Notes: a model not told the origin generated them from the letters alone. A stretch of DNA of 64,000 nucleotides from SIG598 sp045538015 (GCA_045538015.1 JAZSQO010000158.1:1-64000), one strand, 5' to 3'; positions 8,359-17,322 are shown, numbered from the stretch's first letter. Numbers and translations are program-made.

Positions 8359-10428
8359 CTACTCCACTCCCCGGTAGTAAAGTCCCCGGGTAACGGCACC
8401 GCTGACGGCGCCTCCATGGCGATATGAACGGAGGATATTTCCGACAGCGTCGGCATCCTCCACCGTAAATCTCATTATATGATGCTCGGCTCCGGATATT
8501 TCCCGGATACGGCCGGTCATGTCCAGCGGCACACAGTTAAAAATCTCCGTGCAGCCCATACGGCATCGTGTGGCAAAGCTGTTGCCCTTCCGGTCTGTTA
8601 TGGCACAGCCATCCGGAGTGCCGGGACAGCCGCCCAGCGCCGAGGGACAGTTCCTTGTGAGCATGAGCGGAAGGTGACCGTAAACTATTACGCCGCGAGG
8701 AATATCGCCTCCGAGCGACGCGATCCGGTTCAGAGTCAGCTCAAAGCTCAGCTCACAGCCGGTGATGCCCAACTTCTCAAGCTGCTCTATGGAGCAGGAG
8801 TTTGTGACATTGAGTCCAAAGCCGCCGTAGGGCACCAGCCCGGCGGACAGCACCGGCTCGATGATGCCGATGTTGTGTATCATGCAGGTTTTTATACCGC
8901 ATTGCGCCGCCTCGGCAAGGAGCGCTCTGATTTTGTCCTCGTTGCCGAAAAGCCCCCGGGGCGCTTCCACACACACCTCGGCTTTCAGGCTCTCCCGCAG
9001 CCGCAGAAGATTCTCCCGGCCGCACTCAAAGGGAACATAGATCCGGCTGACGTTCTCCGGAAGATTCTCCGGTATCTGGCCGATGTGAGAAAAAACCGCG
9101 TGCAGCTCAGTCTGGGCCGCTGTGTGGCTCTCTATTCGCGGCGTAAGCCAGCTGCATGATATCGGTTCGCACTCTCTGCGCTGCCCGGTAAGCTCCGCAA
9201 GGGCATCGCGGCGCAGTGCATTTACCGCCGACGCCGGCATGAACAGACCGTCGTCTATGGCGCATTGAATATCGCCGGGGACAAAGGCAGTTCCTCCCGT
9301 TTTGGCCAGACGGGCCGAAAGCTGTTGGGCGGAAATGCTGCCGCCGTCGCTTTCGAGGGGAGGCTCTCCGGTCACCTTCACGCTGTGACCGTCGCTGTCC
9401 CGTGCTTCAAGGGTTACGGGTTTGCCGCGTCTGACCTCGATGGTCATGTCGACGGGAATCCGGCCCCGTTCTTTTTTGTAAAGCTCGTGAAGAGAGGCGT
9501 AAACCGAGCCGTCCGCCGCGGTGACGTCGTCCTTTGTGCGGTGGCCGAACATGGCCGCTCCTCTTCGCGCGGTGAAGTATCCGTCGGTAAAGCCGGAGCG
9601 GGAGAAGATCGCGGAAAGGTCACCGGCAAGTCCGGAAGGAACCTCCTCCCCTCTTGCCTTGGCGCCGCAGACCGCTGTGGCCGCCGCGCAATACTCCGGG
9701 CGCTTCATGCGTCCCTCGATCTTCAGGGAGCGAACTCCGGCCCGAGCCAGTCGGTCGATATGCTCCACATGGGACATATCCTTAAGGCTGAGGGCGTATT
9801 CACTGCTTCCCGAACGGAAAGGCAGCCGGCAGGGCTGGGCACATCGTCCCCGGTTGCCGCTGCGTCCTCCAAGCATGGCGCTGAAATAGCACTGGCCGGA
9901 CACGCACATACACAGCGCGCCGTGTACAAAGGCCTCCAGCTCAACGGGAGCATTCTCCGCCATTTTCTCTATCTCGGCTCCGCTCAGCTCTCTGGCAACG
10001 ACCGCGCGGGTAAAGCCCATATCCTTCAGCACCGGAAGAGCCGCCGGATTATGCACGGTCATCTGGGTGGAGGCGTGGAGGTGCATATCAGGCGCGGCCT
10101 GCTTCATAAGCATGGCAAGGCCGAGATCCTGCACGATCACACCGTCCGCCGGCAGAGCGCATACTGTCTCAAACAACTCGCGCGCCTGCTCCAGCTCATC
10201 GTCAAAAAGCAGGGTGTTCATGGCCACATACAGCTTCACTCCGTATTCACGGCAATAGGCTGCCGCTTCCACAAGCTGGTCATGGGTGAAATTCTTTGCC
10301 GACTGGCGTGCGTTCATACTGCCCGCGCCGAGATAAACGGCGTCGGCTCCGGAACGAACCGCGGCGGCAAGCTGCTCCGGAGAACCCGCGGGAGCGAGCA
10401 CCTCCGGCCTGTTATCGGAAATAATCAA
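8359..10428 (-). CDS. U32 family protein, RlhA-like rRNA hydroxylation factor
   Basis: Peptidase-U32 family member. RlhA of E. coli, of similar size, is needed for 5-hydroxylation of 23S rRNA C2501; other members are tRNA hydroxylation factors or annotated as collagenase-like. The 689-aa protein opens with PEVLAPAGSPEQLAAAVRSGADAVYLG, contains the U32 signature LEAFVHGALCMCVSGQCYFS followed by GNRGRCAQPC (probable Fe-S or metal cysteines near residues 175-200), and has a DUF3656-like C-terminal part with more Cys residues. The start is TTG 10428, overlapping the zapA stop as TTGA, so translation is probably coupled. The rRNA role is inference by length and family. Confidence 0.85.
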   Translation of the reverse strand: MIISDNRPEVLAPAGSPEQLAAAVRSGADAVYLGAGSMNARQSAKNFTHDQLVEAAAYCREYGVKLYVAMNTLLFDDELEQARELFETVCALPADGVIVQDLGLAMLMKQAAPDMHLHASTQMTVHNPAALPVLKDMGFTRAVVARELSGAEIEKMAENAPVELEAFVHGALCMCVSGQCYFSAMLGGRSGNRGRCAQPCRLPFRSGSSEYALSLKDMSHVEHIDRLARAGVRSLKIEGRMKRPEYCAAATAVCGAKARGEEVPSGLAGDLSAIFSRSGFTDGYFTARRGAAMFGHRTKDDVTAADGSVYASLHELYKKERGRIPVDMTIEVRRGKPVTLEARDSDGHSVKVTGEPPLESDGGSISAQQLSARLAKTGGTAFVPGDIQCAIDDGLFMPASAVNALRRDALAELTGQRRECEPISCSWLTPRIESHTAAQTELHAVFSHIGQIPENLPENVSRIYVPFECGRENLLRLRESLKAEVCVEAPRGLFGNEDKIRALLAEAAQCGIKTCMIHNIGIIEPVLSAGLVPYGGFGLNVTNSCSIEQLEKLGITGCELSFELTLNRIASLGGDIPRGVIVYGHLPLMLTRNCPSALGGCPGTPDGCAITDRKGNSFATRCRMGCTEIFNCVPLDMTGRIREISGAEHHIMRFTVEDADAVGNILRSYRHGGAVSGAVTRGLYYRGVE

Positions 10429-10781
10429 CGATCGTCCAGCTCGGCAAGACGGAGTCTGAGACCCTGCAGCTCGCGGCGCAGACGCTCAACCTCACGCTTG
10501 GCCTCGTCAGCCTCAAGGCGGGCACGCTGGCTTTCCTCGAGATACTCCTTGATCTGGGTGCGGAGGTTATCAGAGGTGTCGTTGGCCTTGTGGCAGTCAT
10601 CGGCATAGGACAGGGCGCATAGCACGGCGGCCATGGTGGTGGACACTCGCTGATTCTCGCTGAGCATATCGTTCATCCGCTGATCGACCTCTTCGCCGAT
10701 CATGCGTATGTACATATCGTCGTCTTCAGAGGTGATGTAGTAATCCTGTCCGCAAATGGTGAGCTTAACCTTGTTTTTCAT
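10425..10781 (-). CDS. zapA: Cell division protein ZapA
   Basis: Small FtsZ-ring-associated protein that bundles FtsZ protofilaments. The 118-aa protein starts KNKVKLTICGQDYYITSEDD, the ZapA N-terminal beta domain, and continues into a long charged coiled coil (about residues 60-118) ending in LRRELQGLRLRLAELDDR. It is the first gene of an apparent four-gene operon with the U32 gene, a transglutaminase lipoprotein and maf. zapA next to a U32 gene is a recurrent arrangement in Clostridia. The ATG follows AAGGAG at a long 13-bp spacing. Confidence 0.92.
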   Translation of the reverse strand: MKNKVKLTICGQDYYITSEDDDMYIRMIGEEVDQRMNDMLSENQRVSTTMAAVLCALSYADDCHKANDTSDNLRTQIKEYLEESQRARLEADEAKREVERLRRELQGLRLRLAELDDR

Positions 10782-10843
10782 AGTGTAAAACTTTCTCCTT
10801 ATTTTTCTTTTTATGAATCAAAATCCATTGTCATACAAAATAT

Positions 10844-10872
10844 ATTATACAATATTATAAATCGCTTGAAAA
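10844..10872 (-). promoter_or_regulatory. Probable promoter of the zapA operon
   Basis: On the minus strand, TTTTCA (10872-10867), a 17-bp spacer and TATAAT (10849-10844), about 65 bp upstream of zapA in an AT-rich gap. The -35 is weak and the -10 is consensus. Confidence 0.5.
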
Positions 10873-10946
10873 GAGTAATTATTATATTTTAAGCAGAAAA
10901 TACCGGTTTATTTTTCAGATGTTTTCAGCATTTTGCATCCCGCGCG

Positions 10947-11984
10947 TCAAACATCCCTTTTCATCCCGGAGTATCCCGCCACAACGAAAACGAGAAAATG
11001 TATGCCCAGCGAAAGTATGCAGGATATAAAATCACACTCGCTGTTGTATGCCACTCCGCACAGCGGGATGGTAAGGTCATAGCAGAAGGGCAGCAGGAGC
11101 CCGACTATCCTCGAATCGATCACGCCGGAAAGAGGTGCGGTGGCCATGCCGGCAAGAGCCATTGTCACGGCAGCTGCCGCCGACGCTCCTCTGGAGCGGG
11201 TTATCGTTCCAACGGCGGCGCACAGCGCGATGACCACAGCGATCATCCCGCAGCCGCACAGAAACACGGTGAAAAGATGGGTACTCCATGTGGTGCTGTA
11301 CACCGAGCCGTTCCGATAGCCCACATAAACTCCGTCGGATGGGCTCATCAGCACGCCGCAGCCTATGCCCGCCGCCGCGTAGGACACGCCCAGAAGCAGC
11401 CAGCCCAGCAGCAGAGATGTCATCAGCTTGGCAAGATATATCTTTATTCTGGTCACCGGGCGGGAAAAGATCATCCGGATGGTTCCCCGGGAATACTCAC
11501 CGGCAAAGATGTCCGAAGCGAACACCGAAGCCATCACTCCGGCGGCAGGGATCATGAGCCACAGACAAAGCACCAGCGAATAATAGCCCGTCCAGTCCCG
11601 AAGAGGCAGGGCTTTCTCCAGACGATATTCCGCCACGGCCTTTTCGCGCACAAGCTGTGCCATCTGGCGCTCGTACACGACCCTGGCACTGCCTTCGGCG
11701 TCGGTGAGCAGCACTGCAGTGTCGGCTATTTCCTTGTCGCATTCCTCTATGATTCCGTTTATCTGATCCTTCCACGGCGTACGCTCGTCAAAGACCGCGA
11801 AAGCCGCCTCGCTGTGTTCGGTAATGAAGATTCCGGAAGGATCAATGCCGCTGTTCCTGATGACCGAGCAGAGGAAGGACAGCACAAAGCTTAGCACAAA
11901 GATGGACACAAAACAGCCAAGAATGCTGCTTTTGCTCCACAGTTTGCGCTGTTCGGCCTTGAAGGCTCTGAAAAATTTATTCAT
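10947..11984 (-). CDS. ABC-2 type transporter permease
   Basis: Membrane half of an ABC-2 exporter. The 345-aa protein starts at ATG 11984 (MNKFFRAFKAEQRKLWSKSS) inside the last codons of the ATPase gene, an 8-bp overlap. It has six or so hydrophobic segments: about 23-45, then a large loop (about 50-145) with Glu/Arg-rich coiled-coil character, then five segments from about 150 to the end. The loop is followed by EYSRGTIRMIFSRPVTR, the conserved ABC-2 coupling motif next to the membrane. The substrate cannot be told; antimicrobial peptide or lipid export is usual for this layout. Confidence 0.88.
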   Translation of the reverse strand: MNKFFRAFKAEQRKLWSKSSILGCFVSIFVLSFVLSFLCSVIRNSGIDPSGIFITEHSEAAFAVFDERTPWKDQINGIIEECDKEIADTAVLLTDAEGSARVVYERQMAQLVREKAVAEYRLEKALPLRDWTGYYSLVLCLWLMIPAAGVMASVFASDIFAGEYSRGTIRMIFSRPVTRIKIYLAKLMTSLLLGWLLLGVSYAAAGIGCGVLMSPSDGVYVGYRNGSVYSTTWSTHLFTVFLCGCGMIAVVIALCAAVGTITRSRGASAAAAVTMALAGMATAPLSGVIDSRIVGLLLPFCYDLTIPLCGVAYNSECDFISCILSLGIHFLVFVVAGYSGMKRDV

Positions 11985-12945
11985 AGCCGCCACCTCCGTC
12001 ATAAGGTCCGGGAGCCTCTCTGTAGGTCACCGGCTTGAGCCTGAGCATACGGTAGTAGGCCTCCTCCAGCGTCATTTCGATGGGAGTCAGCTCATAGACC
12101 AGATGTCCTCTTGCGTAGAGCATACTGATGATCTTGGGTATCATGGCCTGCTCGGCATCGACGATGATGGCGTCGCCGCGTATTTCGGTGACAACGCCCG
12201 CCGCCTCGCATATGTACGGCGCCGCCGCCTCCGGACGGTCAAGGAGTATCTTGTGGCGCAGCTTGCTGCAGTTGGCCTTTTTGAGCGTATCCACGGTACC
12301 CACTCCGATGAGCACACCGTTATCCATTATGCCCACCCGGTCGCACAGCTTTTCCAGCTCGGTCATCTGGTGAGAGGTCACCAGCATACTCATTCCGTAT
12401 TCCTCGGCCAGACGGCGGAGGAGACGGCGCAGGTCAACCACGGAAACCGGGTCAAGGCCGTCCAGCGCCTCATCTATTATGAGCAGACGGGGCGAATTGA
12501 GCAGAGCGGCGGCGATGGCCAGCCTCTGCTTTACGCCCGCCGGATAGCTGCTGAACTTATCTTCTATATATACATCCAGCTTGAGGAGGGAGATGATCTC
12601 CTCCACTCTGGACACGGAAATGCCGCCGTACATATCGGCGATGGTCATAAGGTTGGCCATGCCGGTCATGTAGGAGTAAAACTCCGGCCGGTCGGGCACA
12701 AATCCGATCTGGCGCATACAGCTTTCGTAGTCCCTGTACATACTGGTGCCGTTGATGAGGATGTCGCCCTCATCGGGCATTACAAGGCCGCCCACCAGCC
12801 GCATCAGAGTGGATTTACCCGCTCCGGTGGGGCCAAGCAGCCCAAGAATCTCGCCGTGACGGACATTGAGATTCAGCTCCCGCACGGCTGTTATCGGGCC
12901 GAAGCGCTTGGTTATTTTTTCAACTGAAAGAGTGAGTACTGCCAC
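11977..12945 (-). CDS. ABC transporter ATP-binding protein
   Basis: ATPase of the exporter encoded with the downstream permease. The 322-aa protein starts at GTG 12945 after AAAGGAG. It shows Walker A GPTGAGKST (about residues 38-46), a Q-loop region, the ABC signature in the form YPAGVKQR rather than LSGGQ-like, Walker B LLIIDEALDGLD and the H-loop VTSHQ. The C-terminal 90 residues form an accessory region seen in CcmA/DrrA-like exporters. Translationally coupled with the permease by an 8-bp overlap. Confidence 0.92.
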   Translation of the reverse strand: MAVLTLSVEKITKRFGPITAVRELNLNVRHGEILGLLGPTGAGKSTLMRLVGGLVMPDEGDILINGTSMYRDYESCMRQIGFVPDRPEFYSYMTGMANLMTIADMYGGISVSRVEEIISLLKLDVYIEDKFSSYPAGVKQRLAIAAALLNSPRLLIIDEALDGLDPVSVVDLRRLLRRLAEEYGMSMLVTSHQMTELEKLCDRVGIMDNGVLIGVGTVDTLKKANCSKLRHKILLDRPEAAAPYICEAAGVVTEIRGDAIIVDAEQAMIPKIISMLYARGHLVYELTPIEMTLEEAYYRMLRLKPVTYREAPGPYDGGGGYE

Positions 12946-12995
12946 CGTTCAAGCTCCTTTCCGAGGACGGATTTCCCACATTACTCCAACTTGAT

Positions 12996-13025
12996 ATGTT
13001 AGCATAAAACACACCGTTTTGTAAA
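12996..13025 (-). promoter_or_regulatory. Probable promoter of the ABC exporter genes
   Basis: On the minus strand, TTTACA (13025-13020), an 18-bp spacer and TAACAT (13001-12996), about 50 bp upstream of the GTG start. The rest of the gap to 13186 holds only short inverted TGACATG/TGTCATG-like repeats (about 13117-13148) of unknown meaning. Confidence 0.5.
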
Positions 13026-13186
13026 TAGCGGAATTGCCAGCTATTTTACGCAAAATCATGCCCGAACAGCCGGAGATTCTCCCTTATCGCCTTCAAAAGG
13101 TTGCTGAACATCCGTTTTTGACATGAAGCAAACCATTTTGTCATGCAATGACAGCCGAATTTTACATATTTTGCCCATAATGCGCA

Positions 13187-13215
13187 TTGACAGTTAATAT
13201 AATTTGTAATATAAT
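13187..13215 (+). promoter_or_regulatory. Consensus SigA promoter of a 58-aa gene
   Basis: TTGACA (13187-13192), exactly 17 bp, then TATAAT (13210-13215): a perfect vegetative promoter, about 65 bp upstream of the small coding region. Strong expression is implied. Confidence 0.85.
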
Positions 13216-13281
13216 TACATCAACAAAGATAAATAAGTGCGAATAAAATTTGTATTCTGATGAATCAAGGAGGTTTTGAGC

Positions 13282-13458
13282 ATGGCAATCGACAACGGAC
13301 GCGCCTCGGCAATCGCCGCCGACCTGAAGAGCAAGGGCGTCACACCGGCAGACATCGAAAAAGAGATAAACCTGCGAAACAAATGGGGCCGGATGCAGAA
13401 CGACTCCATGCGAGCCTACACCACCGAGGAACTTGCCGCGGCCGCGGCAAAGTTATAA
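13282..13458 (+). CDS. 58-aa highly expressed small protein of unknown function
   Basis: No family recognised. ATG 13282 follows AAGGAGG at 8 bp, the best ribosome-binding site in the neighbourhood. The protein is soluble, predicted helical, with a motif running GVTPADIEKEINLRNKWGRM and an Ala-rich end (EELAAAAAKL). There is no signal peptide, membrane segment or cysteine. It is monocistronic: perfect promoter upstream, intrinsic terminator directly after the stop, and neighbours on the opposite strand. That setting points to an abundant small protein, perhaps a regulator or a sporulation/stress factor, but function cannot be told. Confidence 0.8.
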   Translation: MAIDNGRASAIAADLKSKGVTPADIEKEINLRNKWGRMQNDSMRAYTTEELAAAAAKL

Positions 13459-13465
13459 TAAAATC

Positions 13466-13507
13466 ACAGCTGCCCGTCCTTTGTCGCGACGGGCAGCTGT
13501 TTTTTTC
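13466..13507 (+). terminator. Intrinsic terminator after the 58-aa gene
   Basis: Perfect 13-bp stem ACAGCTGCCCGTC/GACGGGCAGCTGT with a 9-base loop, followed by seven T. It lies between convergent genes. Confidence 0.92.
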
Positions 13508-13533
13508 GTAGTGTCTCTGGGACGACGGCTGAC

Positions 13534-14742
13534 TCATAAGCAATCCTGGCGCAATGATTGTTGCTTCTCTGCAATTCCATGGACAAATGCCGCCAATTCT
13601 TCCGACTGCAGCAGTGTAGCCATATGTTTTCCGTGAATATACATCATATCCTTGTCTGGAGCACAGATGCTTTCAAAATACCTCTCAGCCGCTTCAGGGT
13701 TACTGCTTTTATCCTCATCAGCCAGAAGCATATAGACTGGCATCTCATAATCTTTTTTCGTAGGAAGATAAATGTCGTTATTAAGCAGGTTATAATATGT
13801 AACTGCACCGTTCCCCGCTTCTTCATAGCAGCACAGCACCTTATACAAATCCATCAAGGAATAGTATGGGCTGAAGAATGTGGCGGCAACAAGGTTTTCG
13901 TCAGAATCTTTGAAGAAATTTCCTGTAACATCATTCTGAATATCAGCACGATATTTATCACTTAGCTCGTATAGAATCATTTCACTTTCATTTCCTATTT
14001 CGCTCCCGGCCGCTGTTACTTCCCACTCATCAATCTTCTGCGCTCTCTCATGATCCTCTTCAGATAATTTTCCACTTGTTTTCAAGTAATCAATGATGTT
14101 GTAGGCGAGAAAATGCTCGCTTCTGTCGTCGTAGAAATCGTAACCGACATAATTCACCAGGTACGGGCTCAACACTATGCAGCACTCCAGCTTTTCCGAG
14201 TGATTCTGGGCAAAATCCAATGCATAGAAAGCCCCCCACGAAAAACCCATGACAGTCAGTTTATCCTTGCCGAGATAGTCAAGCAGATAGTCGGTGACAG
14301 CATCAATATCCTCGCGCATCACCTCCATTGTGAGCTGATCGTACTGAGGGTCATTGATCCATGTCTTGCCGCTGTTGCGATAGTCCCACTCAACAACGGT
14401 ATAATCATCGGCAAGTTTTCGCAATATTTTATAATTCATATAGCTGGTGGATCTGCCCGAACCAATGTGCAGTGTGAGATGATTCAGACGGCGGGTAGGA
14501 TCACCAGGAGCACCGTGCAGATACAGCAGTATCGGGTTATCTTTGTTCTCGCTGTAAATATTCATCCACATTTGCTGACCATTAATATCTACATATCTGG
14601 CTTCGTTTATGCCGCCTTCGGGCGTGCTGCTGTTTATTGCTCTGCCGATGCTTCGAACAACAAGCATCAGCACAATAATACTGGGCAAAACGATCAGCGA
14701 CCATTTGAATGTTTTTCCTATGACTTTCAAAAACTTTTTCAT
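13534..14742 (-). CDS. Membrane-anchored alpha/beta hydrolase
   Basis: Alpha/beta-hydrolase-fold enzyme resembling prolyl aminopeptidase-like hydrolases. The 402-aa protein has an uncleaved N-terminal membrane segment (about residues 14-33), then ILLYLHGAPGDPTRR (oxyanion-hole HG motif), VVEWDYRNSGKTW, and the nucleophile elbow GFSWG (Ser near 168). The C-terminal DEDKSSNP and HGKHM segments probably give the acid and histidine. The catalytic domain is predicted outside the membrane. Codon use is more AT-rich than neighbours, which may mean recent transfer. Substrate unknown. Confidence 0.87.
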   Translation of the reverse strand: MKKFLKVIGKTFKWSLIVLPSIIVLMLVVRSIGRAINSSTPEGGINEARYVDINGQQMWMNIYSENKDNPILLYLHGAPGDPTRRLNHLTLHIGSGRSTSYMNYKILRKLADDYTVVEWDYRNSGKTWINDPQYDQLTMEVMREDIDAVTDYLLDYLGKDKLTVMGFSWGAFYALDFAQNHSEKLECCIVLSPYLVNYVGYDFYDDRSEHFLAYNIIDYLKTSGKLSEEDHERAQKIDEWEVTAAGSEIGNESEMILYELSDKYRADIQNDVTGNFFKDSDENLVAATFFSPYYSLMDLYKVLCCYEEAGNGAVTYYNLLNNDIYLPTKKDYEMPVYMLLADEDKSSNPEAAERYFESICAPDKDMMYIHGKHMATLLQSEELAAFVHGIAEKQQSLRQDCL

Positions 14743-14789
14743 TTTGTTGCACCCCGAAATCCAATGTTTTCGCTCTGTTATTGGGTAAA

Positions 14790-15392
14790 TCAGATTGCAG
14801 ACAGCCCAAAAATCATAACCCTCTCCCGCCTGTCATTTCCATCAAACAAATCGCCGCAGGATATCTCGTCGTAAAACATCAGCTCGTCCACGGTCATAAG
14901 ATAAGATATGTATTCATCCGATGGATAATAAAAGAACAGCAGCACTTCCCTCGGATTCTCATAATAGGATTCAAGGATCCTCGCCATCACCTTACGCAGC
15001 AGCTCCACGGAAAAGGGGTTGAAGAAATAGCACCTGCTGACCTCAGCCGGTACCTCATACTCCTCTGCCCTTGCCTGCACAAATTCCGTTACCGCGCCGG
15101 AAAGGGCTGTCTTCCGGTTTTCCAGCGCCTCCCGATAAATACCTTCGTCATATTCGATTCCGATGGTTTTCGCTTCGGTCTGATGGGCAAGAAAAAAGCT
15201 CACCCTGCCTTTCCCGCAGCCGTAATCCAGAAGCACGTCGCCTTTGCCGATCAGTCCGCTGTCAGCAATACGCTGCAGTACACAGTATGGCGTGGGCTCG
15301 TATGGATAGCGATACCGGTCGGAATGGCTGTCATCCCGGCCGACGGTTCTTATTTTCAGTGCTTTATCCCAGATGCTCTCGTTGTCTGTCAT
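14790..15392 (-). CDS. Class I SAM-dependent methyltransferase
   Basis: A 200-aa Rossmann-fold methyltransferase. The SAM-binding motif LLDYGCGKGRVSFFLA lies near residues 54-69, followed by motif II IGIEYD. Substrate is not evident; the family includes small-molecule and rRNA enzymes of the type 'SAM-dependent methyltransferase, unknown'. It is followed 47 bp later by the hydrolase gene on the same strand, so both may be expressed from the strong promoter upstream. Confidence 0.85.
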   Translation of the reverse strand: MTDNESIWDKALKIRTVGRDDSHSDRYRYPYEPTPYCVLQRIADSGLIGKGDVLLDYGCGKGRVSFFLAHQTEAKTIGIEYDEGIYREALENRKTALSGAVTEFVQARAEEYEVPAEVSRCYFFNPFSVELLRKVMARILESYYENPREVLLFFYYPSDEYISYLMTVDELMFYDEISCGDLFDGNDRRERVMIFGLSAI

Positions 15393-15430
15393 ATATAGTT
15401 ACAATCCATGTCTCAGATTTATCTTCTGTT

Positions 15431-15459
15431 ATTATACAGTAAGCCCGATCAATTATCAA
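15431..15459 (-). promoter_or_regulatory. SigA-type promoter of the methyltransferase gene
   Basis: On the minus strand, TTGATA (15459-15454), a 17-bp spacer and TATAAT (15436-15431), about 40 bp upstream of the ATG. Confidence 0.72.
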
Positions 15460-15517
15460 CAATAGGTTCAGCAGCCGAGCTCTCTTCCCTACTTTCCGAT
15501 ATGTTGTGATTTTTCTA

Positions 15518-15546
15518 TTGTACACGGGCGCAAAATGTGATAGAAT
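15518..15546 (+). promoter_or_regulatory. SigA-type promoter of yebC
   Basis: TTGTAC (15518-15523), a 17-bp spacer and TAGAAT (15541-15546), 36 bp upstream of the ATG, which follows GGGAGGA. Confidence 0.7.
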
Positions 15547-15581
15547 ACATACGATAATCAACTTTTGGGAGGAAACCAATA

Positions 15582-16319
15582 ATGTCCGGACATTCCAAAT
15601 GGAGTACCATCAAACGCAAGAAGGAAAAGACCGACGCTGCCCGTGCCGCGGTATTCACCCGCATCGGCCGCGAGATACAGATCGCTATCCGCGAAGGCGG
15701 CGGAGCTGATCCCGCTTCCAACTTCAAGCTTCGCGACTGCATCGCCAAGGCCAAGGCCAACAATGTGCCCAACGACAACATCGATCGCATTATCAAGAAG
15801 GCTGCCGGCGGCGGAGACGGCAAGGAATACGAGGCTCTGACTTACGAAGGCTACGGCCCCTGCGGCGTTGCCGTTATCGTTGAAACTCTGACCGACAACC
15901 GCAACCGCACCGCCGGTGAGATGCGCCACTACTTTGACAAGTGCGGCGGCAACCTCGGCAACTCCGGCTGCGTGTCCTTCATGTTCAAGCAGAAGGGCAT
16001 TCTGGTCATCGAGCGCGAGGAATACGACGAGGACACCGTCATGGAGCAGGCTCTTGAGGCCGGCGCCGCCGATTTCCAGGCCGACGACGATGTCTATGAG
16101 ATCTTCACCGAGCCTGAGGATTTCACCGCTGTGCGCGAGGCCCTCGAGGGACTGGGCTACAGCTTCGTTTCCGCCGATGTGGAGAAGGTTCCCGATACCT
16201 ACACCTCCATCGCCGACGAGGACGCTTCCATCAAGATGCAGAAGCTGCTGGATATGCTCGAGGAAAACGACGATGTTCAGGCCGTCTGGCATAACTGGGA
16301 AAACAACGACGAAGAATAA
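15582..16319 (+). CDS. yebC: YebC/PmpR family protein
   Basis: Conserved 245-aa YebC family protein, long annotated as a transcriptional regulator and more recently linked to translation of difficult (proline-rich) sequences. The hallmark N-terminus MSGHSKWSTIKRKK is present, followed by FTRIGREIQIAIREGG, KANNVPNDNIDRIIKKA, YEGYGPCGVAVIVE and LTDNRNRTAGEMRHYF. Length and motifs are canonical. Monocistronic: own promoter upstream, terminator downstream. The exact role is not settled for this subfamily. Confidence 0.95.
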   Translation: MSGHSKWSTIKRKKEKTDAARAAVFTRIGREIQIAIREGGGADPASNFKLRDCIAKAKANNVPNDNIDRIIKKAAGGGDGKEYEALTYEGYGPCGVAVIVETLTDNRNRTAGEMRHYFDKCGGNLGNSGCVSFMFKQKGILVIEREEYDEDTVMEQALEAGAADFQADDDVYEIFTEPEDFTAVREALEGLGYSFVSADVEKVPDTYTSIADEDASIKMQKLLDMLEENDDVQAVWHNWENNDEE

Positions 16320-16332
16320 TCACCGAATCAGC

Positions 16333-16376
16333 AGCGGCCGCGAAGGATGCAAACGCATCTCTCGCGGCCGCTTTTC
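16333..16376. terminator. Bidirectional terminator between yebC and cysK
   Basis: Long GC-rich stem AGCGGCCGCG/CGCGGCCGCT with an inner GATGC/GCATC pair, then TTTT on the plus strand. It separates convergent yebC and cysK. Confidence 0.8.
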
Positions 16377-16380
16377 TGTA

Positions 16381-17310
16381 TCAATCGTAAATTCCGGATG
16401 AAAGGTATCGCTCGCCCGAGTCAGGCAGGATGACCGCCACGGTCTTTCCGGCGTTCTCCGGGCGCAAGGCCACAATAGTGGCCGCGTACATCGCCGCGCC
16501 GGAGGAAAAGCCGGTAAGCACACCCTCGGTCTGAGCCAGACGGCGGCAGGCTTCCACCGCCTGCTCTGTGGTGACGCATACTACCTCGTCAATTATTTCC
16601 GGGTCGGTGGTTTCGGGGATAAAGCCGGCTCCTATTCCCTGCAGGCCATGCTTGCCGGGCTGTCCGCCCGAGAGCACCGGGGAATCCGCAGGCTCGACGG
16701 CGATCAGCCTGACGCCGCAGTTCTGTTCCTTGAGATATCTGCCGGCACCGCACAGCGTACCGCCCGTTCCCACTCCGGCAACGAGGAAGTCCACCTTGCC
16801 GTCGGTATCACGCCAGATCTCAGGGCCGGTGGTCATGTAGTGAATGCGAGGATTTTCCGGGTTGGTAAACTGGCCGGGGATAAAGGCACCTTCTATTTCC
16901 GCCGCAAGCTCCTCTGCCTTGGCGATGGCGCCGTTCATGCCCAGCGCTCCGTCGGTCAGCACCAGTCGCGCGCCGTAAGCGGAGAGCAGCTTCCGGCGCT
17001 CCACGCTCATGGTATCAGGCATGGTGAGGATCACGTCAAAGCCCATGGCAATGGCCGCAAGCGCCAGCCCGATGCCGGTGTTTCCGCTGGTAGGCTCTAT
17101 CACGGTGCCGCCCGGCTTCAGCCTGCCCTCTGCCACAGCCTCCCGAAGCATAGCGGCGCCGACGCGATCCTTGGCGCTGCCAGCTGGATTGAAGCTCTCC
17201 AGCTTGGCCACGAGCCTTGCCGAAGTGCATCCGACCGCTGCGCTGTAGCTGTTGAGCGCCAGCATGGGAGTGTTTCCGATAAGCTCAAGTATGGAATTAT
17301 ATATCTTCAT
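16381..17310 (-). CDS. cysK: Cysteine synthase A
   Basis: PLP-dependent O-acetylserine sulfhydrylase that makes cysteine from O-acetylserine and sulfide. The 309-aa protein has the PLP lysine in NPAGSAKDR (Lys47), the phosphate/substrate loop PTSGNTGIG, GVGTGGTLCGAG for the PLP phosphate, and IQGIGAGFIP-like QGIGAGFIPE. All match the CysK/CysM family and length. The ATG follows AAGGTG. It lies 12 bp after the HD-domain gene and probably shares its transcript. Confidence 0.95.
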   Translation of the reverse strand: MKIYNSILELIGNTPMLALNSYSAAVGCTSARLVAKLESFNPAGSAKDRVGAAMLREAVAEGRLKPGGTVIEPTSGNTGIGLALAAIAMGFDVILTMPDTMSVERRKLLSAYGARLVLTDGALGMNGAIAKAEELAAEIEGAFIPGQFTNPENPRIHYMTTGPEIWRDTDGKVDFLVAGVGTGGTLCGAGRYLKEQNCGVRLIAVEPADSPVLSGGQPGKHGLQGIGAGFIPETTDPEIIDEVVCVTTEQAVEACRRLAQTEGVLTGFSSGAAMYAATIVALRPENAGKTVAVILPDSGERYLSSGIYD

Positions 17311-17322
17311 TCTAAATCACCT

